Shown: positions 11,210 to 20,232 of the stretch, in pieces
Layout: the number at the start of each line of letters is the position of its first letter
Position numbering within the stretch: position 1 is the first letter of the stretch
Assembly: GCA_000444245.1 (NCBI GenBank)
Contig: ATSW01003906.1
Location: 1 to 35,662 of the forward strand
Direction: 5' to 3'
DNA: 35,662 bases
Source: Botryllus schlosseri
Lineage: Eukaryota; Chordata; Ascidiacea; Stolidobranchia; Styelidae
The notes under the pieces: generated by a model
The model's database searches: none
The model's input: only the letters and a program-made list of their open reading frames with translations
Told to the model about the DNA's origin: nothing
Program-made: the position numbers and the translations under genes

Positions 11210-11452
11210 GGGTTGAAGACTTGGATTACTGAACTCGCGAAAACTTGGAAATTGAATTTAAGTTCAGATCATATTATTAAATCAGAATTGATTCTCGTAA
11301 GCACGAGAATGGCAAACGTACGTACAGCAAGTTTGGCTCGTTTCGCGCTATACAGTTCTGTAGCATTTTCAGGAAGAGCAGAAATTAGATTAGAATTAAA
11401 ATTCAAAGCATAAAAATATTTCAGAAATTAGATTCGAATTAGAATTAGTTTT
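11210..11452 (+). mobile_element. Family B element copy 3, right end missing
   Basis: It has GACTTGGATTACTGAACTCG, AAAACTTGGAAATTGAATTT, TAAGCACGAGAATGGCAAA, CAGCAAGTTTGGCTCGTTTC and AGAAATTAGATTAGAATTAA. It stops before the TAGTTGTCCAAGTCTG end seen in other copies. Confidence 0.75.
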
Positions 11453-11636
11453 TACATCGTTTTTACATGTTAATGACAAGTTTACCAAGTGCCGAATCCA
11501 CTGGGAATCCACCCCGCACATGAGGAAAATCTTTGGTTTCTGAAAATCAATTTTCGACCTAAAACTACATCGCGCTTCTAAGACGCCAATCCATGGCCCG
11601 ACGCTTTAATGGCATACCAGCTTAGTATATTTTGCT

Positions 11637-11787
11637 GTTTGATAATACGATTGTTTATACTCCATGTTCTTTCCAATTCTCAGCTAGTTGCTGACGATTA
11701 ACCCTGACAATTGTCAATCGAAAATATTCGAGTTTATTTCAATATGAACATATTATTCAATTGTATATCAAAGTTCTGTACCTCCAG
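11637..11787 (+). mobile_element. Family A plus arm, full length
   Basis: The arm is intact from TGATAATACGATTGTT through TTCTTTCCAATTCTC, TTGCTGACGATTAACCCTGA, AATATTCGAGTTTATTTC and ATTATTCAATTGTAT to AGTTCTGTACCTCC. It is a useful reference for the complete arm (about 150 bp). Confidence 0.8.
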
Positions 11788-12111
11788 TATAATAGTATAT
11801 TTGTGACTCAGTTCGGCAATATGTGTAAATTTTGAACCCGCCCAGTTGGATATAGTCATACATAGGCACAAAACGCCGCTCGATATTCAAGTAAACTTTC
11901 TCCAAACACTAATCAGATAGAAGTTCTAGCTATCACAGCCATTAGTTGTTAAGTCACATTCCACGCTCACAATGGGAGTGATAATAAGTTCGCCCACACG
12001 CGATAAAATTCAACGCGTCCGCGTGTCTCGCCCATAGTGTGCTTAGTAGGTGGTTTATAAATTGTGGAACTTGTGGAAAAGAATGGAATCGCAAGAAAGG
12101 TGAACGCGATT
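11788..12111. other. Intergenic, nothing recognised
   Basis: Unique sequence with no open frame worth reporting. Confidence 0.4.
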
Positions 12112-12196
12112 GCCCCTGACGAGTGTCAGCCGAAAATATTTGGGTTTATTTCAATATGAATATATTATCCATGGTACATTGAAGTTCTGTACCTGC
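12112..12196 (+). mobile_element. Family A plus arm, partial
   Basis: It carries CCCCTGACGAGTGTCAGCCG, AAAATATTTGGGTTTATTTC and TTGAAGTTCTGTACCTGC. It is followed about 80 bp later by a minus arm, so the pair points tail to tail, unlike the usual head-to-head fold-back. Confidence 0.8.
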
Positions 12197-12275
12197 ACGC
12201 GTCGCTTCGTATTTAAATTTTTGCGAGCTGCACACGCTCCAACACAATCTCATTCGGATTCATATTGGCTGTGAT

Positions 12276-12362
12276 ACTCTTGGAGGTGCAGAACTTCAAT
12301 ATACAATTGTATAGCAGATTTATATTGAAATAAACTCGAATGAACTCGAAGCTGAAAATTCC
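12276..12362 (-). mobile_element. Family A minus arm, partial
   Basis: It has CTTGGAGGTGCAGAACTTCA, ATATACAATTGTATAGCAG and a worn TTGAAATAAACTCGAA. Confidence 0.75.
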
Positions 12363-13350
12363 TAGTCAAGTCTGTTTCAGTTATTGGAACTGAAAGAAAT
12401 AGTATTAACTCAAAACGAAATTACAACGATACAATTTATTTCGGTTGAGAATATGTTCCGGAAACAGATGCATCTGCCCGCATGCGGTTGCTCTATGTAA
12501 ACAAAGCCGAGTGTTATCTTTTCCGAAGCACGAATCTCTTTGGCGGAGGCCACCAAACTCTACCGTAAGATAGCCCTCTCGCGTCTGTGTAATTTGACAC
12601 GCACACTTGAAGCCGAGCGAGTCTCGCGAGAGACTTTTGGATCGGGTATACTTGAATCTGCGTCACGAGCTTCCTGTGTGACAGAAATGGCAACGTTTGT
12701 TCCGATTTTTGCGATGAGAAGTTTTTCGGTCGGTCTCAGTGTGTTGCGATTTTCAGAGTCGATACAGAGAGAGAGAGCAGCACCGTAATTGCCGCACCCC
12801 AAACCCCCCAATTGGGGGAGGCCGAGCTCGAAGGGGGCTCGAAATTATTTCGTGAATTTGCATAAATCAAAAATTTATGCAATTTTTTCAAAATTTTTTC
12901 GCGCTGGGCGCGAATTCAAATAGCCGTTTATCTTTATTATTGGATATTGGGGCATTACCGCGCCACGATCCACCAAGAAATACAATCAAGTTTTAGGCCA
13001 TATAACATGCGACTCGAAGAAGTGTGCCAGAACGATCGGCAGCGAGAAAACATTGGCCGAAAAGGTCTATGCCCTTATGCTGACCGAAGACTTCGTTATA
13101 TATACAAAATACATATAGGTTTAATTGTCCATAGGCGCCTAAATGACTGGCGCCGAATGTTCATGTCCTTGCAATCTGAACCTCACAAGAGAAATACCAT
13201 CCCGCTGGGAAAAATTTTATGCCAGTGAAGAAATACCAATTTGAAATCGTGTGCGTCTCTCAGTTTAGAAGCCTACGTTTGGGCGATTCTATAGTTTTTT
13301 GATATAGCAGACTGGAAGTCACAAAATAACATCATGTAACGAAGTCATAC
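12363..13350. other. Intergenic, GC-richer, no gene supported
   Basis: At 12540-12811 both strands are open for over 80 codons, which reflects composition. A 14-bp perfect palindrome CCCCCAATTGGGGG lies at 12805-12818, and a hairpin-like CGCGCTGGGCGCG at about 12900. A 93-codon basic frame at 12947-13228 is not recognised. Confidence 0.4.
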
Positions 13351-14020
13351 CAACGGGTCCGCCCGCCCGAATATGTTTAATTATTATTTGCGGCCTCACT
13401 TCACTCAGCTCTACCGGTAAATCTAATTACGTGAGTAGAGAGGACAATAAATTGATAACATAATATATATGCAATCGCCGTGACCGATTTTATCATAAAT
13501 AATCGAAAATTTTCGCGCTTCGCGCTCTACTCACAATACAGTAAAGATGATTTCGTGACAAACGCGAACAACGTGATGGAGGGGGGTCGTTTTATCACCC
13601 TATGGAAGCCCGAGACCCACGTTTTTGGGGGCCTGACGAGGTGCTGTTTCGTTCCTGCCAACGGGTATACGCCCGAAGATGTTTAATTATTACTGAGTGG
13701 TCCTACCTTTTCAAACACACCTCACTCAGCTCTACCGGCAAATCTGATTACGTGGGCAGAGACAAGAAAACACTTGATAACAATATATATGCAATTCCCG
13801 ATCATACTGACCGATTCAATCATGAATTCCAGAATTTTTCCGTGCTTCGCGCGCTTAGGCCACAAGAGCTGATTCAACAAACAAACTCCCAACGAATATG
13901 ATAGATAGCTGTAAACAGTGTATCGCCGGAGGGGGGTCTGGGGGGCTATAACCCTATGGGGGGCCCAAGACCAAAGTGTTAGGGGGGGCTGACGAAGTGC
14001 TGTTACGGCCCTGAGCCCCG
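13351..14020. repeat. Diverged tandem segment, period about 308-350 bp
   Basis: CAACGGGT at 13351 recurs at 13659, followed in both units by ATGTTTAATTATTA, then CACTCAGCTCTACCGG, then AATATATATGCAAT, then GACCGATT, then a CTTCGCGC hairpin. The unit's other half, GGAGGGGGGTC with a later TGACGA(G/A)GTGCTGTT, occurs at 13578 and 13928. The segment is therefore about two units long, with indels between them. The class is unknown. Confidence 0.75.
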
Positions 14021-14059
14021 GCCCCTATTCTTTTTCGCCTGCACCATCGAGATGCTTTG

Positions 14060-14273
14060 ACGACGGAGATGCGATACGGCCTTTATAGTACGGTCAACTA
14101 TAGTCTGCACCCCCGTTTTTTTCTCCTCCATGCTATCCGTGATTGCTGAGCGCCTAGCAGGATAGCCGCGGATACCGGTTTTCGTGTTTTTGGTCTGACC
14201 CGGTCGGGGACCGAACCCACGACCTACCGATCGAGAAGCCGGACGCACAGCCATTACACTATCTCGCTCGGTA
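14060..14273 (-). mobile_element. tRNA-derived SINE, minus strand, best copy
   Basis: On the minus strand the head runs from 14273. An A-box-like TAGTGTAATGG is followed by GTCCGGCTTCTCGATCGG, GTAGGTCGTGG and a B-box GGTTCGGTCCC (14207-14217), so an internal Pol III promoter is still visible. The body continues to lower coordinates through TGAGCGCC-like words shared with 17690-17868 and includes a T-run near 14116. The left boundary is approximate. Confidence 0.75.
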
Positions 14274-15004
14274 CATTCACGAATAGGGCCGGGCAAACTG
14301 ATTCGAGCACTCGAATCTTTGTTTAGTATTAATTCTAATGATTCGAGTCGAGAGATGATTTTTTCACTTCCGAACATGGACATGGACATAAGCTATACTT
14401 TGATTCTACAGCGGAGATATATACTGCGTGCGCCTGAATTGATTGCGTCACGCACGTAATTTCGACTCTGCCGAGCCATGATTGAAACTTATTCCACTGT
14501 AATATTGGAGATTTATCAGCGGTACTGGATGGAGCGACGATAACGTGATAATGTTTTAATCAAAGGCAGCGTAAACTTGATCGATTTGTCATTGTCAATG
14601 TTGTGCGAACGTAGGTTTTCCCACGTGAACATTTCACCGGCAAAGCCATGTCGGTGTTAAGCCCGTCGTAAAGCCTCGGGGACAAAATCGAACATATGTT
14701 CGCGATCGCACAGCCAACGAAAGGCTTTCACACACTTTACGACATCATGGAATAACAGTCCCACGTAGAGAGATTCGATGCCATGATTAGACTAACACAT
14801 ACACCGATAGCCCCGATAAATATATATATATATTATATATATACGGTCGGCATTCAAGAGATATGTCATCTATAGCTTTATGTGAACAAAGTTTCAGCCA
14901 TTGCTACGCTTGGACATGAAATAAACTAACCGTGTTCACTAACGGACTATACTTCTTCATTTCCAGAGTATTCAAGTATAGCTCACACTAATTTATAATT
15001 TCTC
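14274..15004. other. Intergenic, one TA microsatellite
   Basis: Unique sequence with no gene. A TA run at 14820-14843 is the only simple repeat of note. Confidence 0.4.
14820..14843. repeat. (TA)n microsatellite
   Basis: Alternating TA with one interruption. Confidence 0.9.
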
Positions 15005-15190
15005 AAGCGGTTATGATTTACGTCTATACTTCTGTATCTACTGAATAGCTTTCAGTTTTTTAAGCAAAACCCCGCCAAGAAAACATATACTTTTATAATT
15101 ACGTTGAAATCGATATTTCTACTTGTACTAGAGTAGAAATTTATGACGATACTTCTAAGCTTGGACATTGAGTACTATTAGAAAGGCTGC
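15005..15190 (+). repeat. Family C element
   Basis: It has ATACTTCTGTATCTACT, ATATTTCTACTTGTACT, AGAGTAGAAATTTATGACGA and TTGAGTACTATTAG in the family order. It lies just upstream of a family A copy, as at 17390-17520. Confidence 0.6.
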
Positions 15191-15339
15191 ATCTGGAAAT
15201 CTGTAAGCTATAAAAAAAAATAGAACAATATCCCCAGTCTAACAGTCGCGGATTATTATAGAGCTCGGAGTCCCTACTAACACGCGGTGACTTCACTAAA
15301 ATGCCCATGTTTTATACTTCTAATGGCCGATACCGATAT

Positions 15340-15590
15340 TTCTTTCAAAGTGAGATATAATTTAACAGTATATTTATACTGAAATGAACACAAATTGGGC
15401 TGACACGAATCATGGAAGGCAGGGATGTCGTATTTGGTGATACGATTGTTGATATGCAATGTAGGCTATACTCTCAATTTTCTTAGTTGCTGACGATTAG
15501 CTCTTACGAGTGTCAGCATAAAATATTCGTCTTCATTTCAATGTGAATATAATATTAAATTGTATGTTGAAGTTCTGTACCTACAAGAGT
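15340..15590. mobile_element. Family A fold-back element, minus arm eroded
   Basis: A worn minus arm (about 15340-15405, with ACTGAAATGAACAC and GGGCTGACACG) precedes a full plus arm (15425-15590). The plus arm has TTTGGTGATACGATTGTTGA, TTGCTGACGATTAGC, GAGTGTCAGCATAAAATATT and AGTTCTGTACCTAC. Confidence 0.7.
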
Positions 15591-15918
15591 GATACCGACT
15601 CGGTATTATTTGTAGAGATCTTTAGTTATGATGAAGTTTATTTTCCGTGATGTCACGTTACTGATGATGTCACTCTGTTTGATGATGTCAGCAATTTATT
15701 CGCCTTTCCTACTGACTCAGGACTCGTCTATATGTTGTTCTCGGACAACGTAAATTCATGACTCACCGATAAAACACTGTGTACAAATTGGTGGTAAAGT
15801 CGAAATGCTGTCGCCACATTTCTGCTTTATCGGTGTTGTAGCGACCGCGATATCCTCGAATCTATTCAGCGAAATTTATTTGTTCCGTTATACAGCTCCC
15901 TACAAGATTCCATGAGTA
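15591..15918. other. Intergenic with a CRE-like cluster
   Basis: No gene is seen. Three TGATGTCA words lie at 15648, 15665 and 15683, spaced 17 and 18 bp apart. They may be remnants of a short tandem duplication. Confidence 0.45.
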
Positions 15919-16290
15919 TTGAATGATAATTTGGTTACTAATGAATCTGGCACTTGGTACTACACCAATACTAGTCGGCCCTCAAGATTACCGGACTTCG
16001 ATGTGACATATCAACCTGGCCTATCGACACATGCGTCATTCATTTTCGTCACTGGTCGTTTTATACTGTCCGTAATTCTTTCCGTTCAGTGTGCAATGTG
16101 CATGCCTCTTATTTACACTGCCTAGGTCCAGGTAGATGTCTGATTTCAAAGACTACTCCAAGTGGTTTCGACGTCTTCCTATCTTGGCATTCTATCGCAG
16201 TCTGGTGATGTTTTGAAATGTGTTATTAATGAACTGATACCGATACTGAACCCAAACCTCTCCCTACCGAAACGTGTAACTTCAAACCTA
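15919..16290 (+). repeat. Family D repeat, longest copy
   Basis: It contains the family words in order: TCGGCCCTCAAGATTACCGG, TATCGACACATGCGTCATTC, GTGGTTTCGACGTCTTCC, TATCGCAGTCTGGTGATG, AACTGATACCGATACTGAAC. A 68-codon open frame at 15919-16125 overlaps it but encodes nothing I recognise. Other pieces lie at 373-600, 4355-4552 and 7127-7195. Confidence 0.65.
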
Positions 16291-16348
16291 ATGTGACCCA
16301 CAAACGCTGAATCTAAAACTTAACACCAGCCGAACCATATACACATAT

Positions 16349-16593
16349 CAGAGGTGACAGAGTAGTCGTCTTCGGTACTCAAGTAGAAGTAGAAGCAGCG
16401 ATGTACAAGTAAGTAAGAGAGTGAGCATTCTAGGCCTAGTTTTGCCTGAAAAACTTTCAAGCAGAAGTAGAAGTAGCCTAACATCATGGTTGTCAGTAAC
16501 GAAGTACTTCCACTTGTCGGAAGTAGTACGAGTAGGCACAATGTACTTGAAATACTTCAAAAAGTAGTATTACTTCGCTACTGACCACCTCCG
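16349..16593 (-). mobile_element. Family C element with candidate hAT-like ends
   Basis: The left end is CAGAGGTGACAGAGTAG and the right end, reversed, is CGGAGGTGGTCAGTAGC. These are imperfect inverted ends. The flanking 8-mers ACACATAT and CAACTTAT agree at 5 of 8 positions, so a decayed target duplication is possible but not shown. The interior is the CTACTTCTACTTG family in reverse, with TAGGCCTAG in the middle. Confidence 0.6.
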
Positions 16594-16737
16594 CAACTTA
16601 TATATATTAATACATACATACCAAGTGCCATGGTCAGACTTCTCAAAGTGCCGTAAGCCCCAATTCACGCTCAGAATCTGTGAAATATGTATTTTCAAAT
16701 TCACTAAAACAATATTCATGCATCGATTTCATATAAT

Positions 16738-16832
16738 AGTCAGCCGTGACGAGTGTTAGCCTAAAATATTCGGGTTCATTTCAATACGAATATATTATTC
16801 AATTGTATATTCAAGTTATGTACCTCCAAATA
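16738..16832 (+). mobile_element. Family A plus arm, partial
   Basis: It has GTGACGAGTGTTAGCC, AAAATATTCGGGTTCATTTC, ATATATTATTCAATTGTAT and TATGTACCTCC. Confidence 0.75.
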
Positions 16833-16920
16833 GCTCTTCTAATAATAGTTGATGCATTTCCAATGTCAAATTCACTGGCAACCGGTATAGGTAATTCAGG
16901 CGCAGACTATTCAGCATTCA

Positions 16921-16980
16921 CACGCGGGTATATTGCAATATGAGTTCATTATTGACAATCATATTGAAGTTCTCCATCTC
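16921..16980 (+). mobile_element. Family A arm, outer fragment
   Basis: This is only the outer end: GCAATATGAGTTCATTATT, ATATTGAAGTTCTCCATCTC. It is heavily worn. Confidence 0.45.
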
Positions 16981-17299
16981 TTCTCTGCAAATATCCACAG
17001 AAGGCCCGCGATAAAAAGGCGAGATCGCACCGACTCAGCGTGGGGAAGCATGCGTCTCCCATGCATCGCAACTCCCCAGAGTGTATCGGATTAAACGAGC
17101 GATATCGTGAGAGTTACATTGTCGCGTCGCTGTAATGGGATTAAATGTATTCGGCGTTAATTCTGATGAAATCGTCGCTCATTTGCGATCGGTTTGATGA
17201 AGACGCGTCGTTCCAGTAATAAAAACAAGAGTTACTTCTGCTATTACGTGATACCCAACTAGGTTTTGCCTACCTGTACTACTCAGTAATTATACGGCT
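16981..17299. other. Intergenic, nothing recognised
   Basis: Unique sequence with no open frame worth reporting. Confidence 0.4.
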
Positions 17300-17385
17300 T
17301 CTTGAAGGTACAGAACTTCAATATACAATTGAATAATATATTGATATTGAAATGAAGTCGAATATTTTTGACCGACACTCAAATG
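17300..17385 (-). mobile_element. Family A minus arm, partial
   Basis: CTTCTTGAAGGTACAGAACT, ATATACAATTGAATAATATA and a TTTTTGACCGACACTC inner edge. The inner half is missing and family C sequence follows. Confidence 0.8.
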
Positions 17386-17520
17386 GCTATGATTTTATAC
17401 TATTTACACTTCTACTTGAGTATTTGTTAAGGAAAACACACTCACTTTTTACAATTCCGATTTTCAAAAGTAGAAATTAGTTTTTGTATAACTTGAATCC
17501 AGTTTTCTTAGTGATATTAT
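17386..17520 (+). repeat. Family C fragment
   Basis: ATTTACACTTCTACTTGAGT, TTTTCAAAAGTAGAAATTAG and a TAACTTGAATCCAG stretch. Both ends are worn. It directly abuts the family A arm, suggesting that family C inserted into family A. Confidence 0.5.
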
Positions 17521-17689
17521 CATAAGAACCGCGTGAAATAGTCAGTGTAATTAGGAAAGGACGTAGTTTACTTTTGTCCTTGATGTTTTACGGTATATAC
17601 GCTGACTCATGAAATACATACACACGATCTGTGCATATGCATACCATGAGTGCATGATGTGCATATGCCGCTGGACAAGGAAGGTGCAG

Positions 17690-17868
17690 ATATAGCCTTG
17701 TGCGGCTTTCCAAGTCTTCCGCCACCCATCCACGCTATATCCCAGTAATGCATGAGCGCCAAGCGGAGAAGTCATAGATACCAGTGTCAATAATCAGGTC
17801 TTCGGTCTGACCCACGAACTACCGATCAAGAAGCCGGACGCTTCGCCATTACGCTATCTTGTGTATCA
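17690..17868 (-). mobile_element. tRNA-derived SINE, minus strand, B box deleted
   Basis: The head from 17868 on the minus strand has TAGCGTAATGG and CGTCCGGCTTCTTGATCGG, as in the copy at 14060-14273. GTGGG then runs straight into TCAGACC. The 17 bp holding the B box in the other copy are gone, consistent with a slip between two GGGT words. The body keeps TGAGCGCCAAGC and GATACCAGT. Confidence 0.7.
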
Positions 17869-17924
17869 CTGTAACCTATATCTATATTTGTACCTCAATG
17901 TGCTTTAAACGTCTAGTAATTTAC

Positions 17925-18530
17925 GATTGAATAATATGTATTCATGTGGAAATAATCTGAATATTTTCGGCCGACACTCCTCAGGACACTCGGCAGCAAG
18001 AATTGGATTGAACTTTGTATATCAACAGTCATATCATCAAATATATTAAAAAATATCTTGCAATCTCGAAGGTCGCTACGTGAACTGCTATAAGTGTGCG
18101 GTCACTCGACTAAATATCCTTTATGAAACTCCATATTTGAGCACTTCCACACTTTCGGCTTCTAACTCAACTTGATGTAGTTTTGACATGTCCTAAAAAT
18201 CGCTACTGCTACTATACTTGTACTTTAGTAGAAATTTACGAAATTCCTATATCTTCTGTATGAGAATCGACAATGATGACTTTGGACACGCCTGACAATA
18301 CGGCGCGGTGCTTAGGACAAACAAGGATGTTCTCAGTTAAACGCCTAATCTTGTGCAGAATAACCATTTGGTGATACGATTGTTGATATACTAGGTTCCT
18401 TTCAAATCTCTACCAGTTGTTGACGATTACCCCTGACGAGTGTCATATGAAAATAGTCGGGTTGATTTCAATATGAATAGGCCTATATTATTCAATTTTA
18501 TATTGAAGTTCTGTACCTCCAAGAAGCTTT
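17925..18530. mobile_element. Family A fold-back element with a ~315-bp loop or insert
   Basis: The minus arm is 17925-18047 (TTTTCGGCCGACACTCCTC, ACTTTGTATATCAACAGTCA). The plus arm is 18363-18530 (TTTGGTGATACGATTGTTGA, TTACCCCTGACGAGTGTCAT, AGTTCTGTACCTCCAAGAAG). The 315 bp between them includes family C sequence. The inner arm ends are complementary, so the middle is an insertion or a large loop. Confidence 0.75.
18110..18295 (+). repeat. Family C element inside a family A loop
   Basis: AAAATCGCTACTGCTACTAT, TTGTACTTTAGTAGAAATTT and ATGATGACTTTGGACACG follow the family order. Confidence 0.55.
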
Positions 18531-18807
18531 TCGAATTGGGAATTCGCGCGTTTATGACTTGTCGGACGAAATTCGATTTTCCCACCGAAAACTCGTTCTC
18601 ACGCCGCGCTCGCGGGACATTTGATTCATCCGTTGCAAACCCGCTGGGATGCGTTTTCCGACGCGCGCGCCAAAAACGCGGCTTTTAACGAGACGGACGT
18701 CGCTTTGTTGACAGACGCAAAGATTTCACAGCGTGCGAAGCAGAGGTGGTCAAAGAAGTCATCGTTGGTACTCCAGTAGACGCAAAAGTTGAATATATAT
18801 TCTTTAC
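18531..18807. other. Intergenic, CG-richer island
   Basis: Stop-free frames of 60-80 codons exist on both strands and in two plus frames. No domain can be read, so no gene is called. Confidence 0.35.
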
Positions 18808-18850
18808 CATTCAATTGTATTTGAAGTTCTGCACCTCCAAGCTGCTCGTC
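18808..18850 (+). mobile_element. Family A arm, outer fragment
   Basis: ATTCAATTGTATTTGAAGTT and CTGCACCTCCAAGCTGCTCG. The outermost words after CCTCC match those of other copies. Confidence 0.6.
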
Positions 18851-19377
18851 AAATACGTATAACTAACGCTGTAAACACCTACCTGCTACCTCCGTATAAG
18901 TATAGATCCAGCTATTTCCAAAATATGTCAAAGTTACTTATAGTGGGAGTATAAAGGAAGGTATGAACGTACTCAAGCAATTAGTCTCAAAAAGTAGATT
19001 TGGTTGAGGGGTCGCATATGCCGTTAGAGGCTAATCTGACGCAGGTATTTTCGAAATTGCAGGGCGCATATTCACAATCACAGCCACAAAATAAGTAATG
19101 AATTACACATAGGTGCCATTTTAGAAAATAGATATGAATTTATCGTGGTGCAGTGCCTAGTTTGCCGATTCGGTGTGACAATTTCAGTGAAAAACGTAAT
19201 CTTCAAAAACATATATTCAGTTACCATGATACAGCGGCTAAATCTGACAATTCCACTCATAACATTGATGCTAACGTATCTTAAAACTAATTTTATTCAC
19301 CATATTCATAGCATATAACGTAAGAAATTTTACCAAAAAACTGTTCATACAGAAGCGGGATTATGGTCTAAAATCGC
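18851..19377. other. Intergenic, nothing recognised
   Basis: Unique sequence. A 60-codon minus frame at 19078-19260 has no visible domain. Confidence 0.4.
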
Positions 19378-19460
19378 GATCACTTGAGTAAGTAGCGTGA
19401 GTATAGCCAAAAGTACTCGAGTGCTCTGATGAAAGTAGACGTACTTCGATACTGACCGCT
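19378..19460 (-). repeat. Family C outer fragment
   Basis: CACTTGAGTAAGTAGCGTGA, AAAGTACTCGAG and GTACTTCGATACTGACCGC resemble the outer end of the copy at 16349-16593. Confidence 0.45.
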
Positions 19461-19691
19461 ATGTCTGTCGGATTCTCTCACGCAAAGATTAACATCGATT
19501 TTCCGGATCAATTGATGATATTTTTTCTCCTCTCCCAACCTGATATGAGGAGGCGATCTCGGCATCGGACCCGCAGTCGTTCAGCTCACCCGCGAGTTGA
19601 TTACGTCACGATGCTTTTAAATCCGGGCCTCATGCAGACTTTTACAAACTACCGATCTAGTTTGCTCACGGCCAACTAACTACTGCTCCAT

Positions 19692-20232
19692 TAGTAGTTC
19701 TAGTCCTAGTTGTAGTTGCGTATTTCAAGTGTCGTGGTTTGGGGTGAATGGTGACACCGGTGTTCTATTGTGGGATGTTCTTGTCGCCATTGCTAGCTCA
19801 GAATCATCACTACGAACACTAAAGTATCCAGGAGTTGGATTTGGTGGTCGAAACCCCTCCCATTTCAAACTTGTACTGATGTTCATGTGGAAATCCGGCC
19901 GATTCATGTTGCTTTGAAATTTAATTTAGTTGGTTCAAGTTAGTTGATTTAAGCTAGCTGATCTAAGAAATTAAGATCGTTAGTTTAAGATCGTTAGTTC
20001 AACGCCATTATAGTTAAACATCGTTAGTTCGAAATACGATTGACTAGATTCAATTCCTAACCAACGTATTAGTTCTAGTCCTATTTCTAGTCGAACTAAC
20101 TATCTTTAACTAACTAACTAAAATACAACTGGCTAGATTCTATTGCGAAGCAACTTATTAGTTCTAGTTCTGGTTCAATAGCGAGTTTTGAAAAGTGAGC
20201 AGTTCTAGTTCTAGTTGCGTGTTTTGAAAATC
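19692..20232 (-). repeat. Worn minisatellite of TAGTTC hexamers, same family as intron 1 of the LRR gene
   Basis: TAGTTCTAGTCCTAGTTG at 19695, TTAGTTCTAGTCCTATTTC at about 20069, and two better units at 20158-20232 (AGTTTTGAAAAGTGAGCAG and GTTCTAGTTCTAGTTGCGTG) are the reverse complement of the unit at 29466-29736. Degenerate GATCGTTAGTT words fill 19920-20060. About 190 bp at 19731-19920 is non-repetitive and open on both strands. Confidence 0.65.

Noticed and set aside
12540-12811. Overlapping 82- and 83-codon frames on opposite strands
   Set aside because: Openness on both strands points to composition, and neither protein is recognisable.
14195-14273. A genuine tRNA gene on the minus strand
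   Set aside because: A- and B-box words are present, but no convincing acceptor stem or clean anticodon arm is seen, and the same head occurs in two other copies with a body, as in a SINE.
19729-19917. Short frame open on both strands inside the worn minisatellite
   Set aside because: About 60 codons each way with no motif; the block is more likely a non-repeat spacer.
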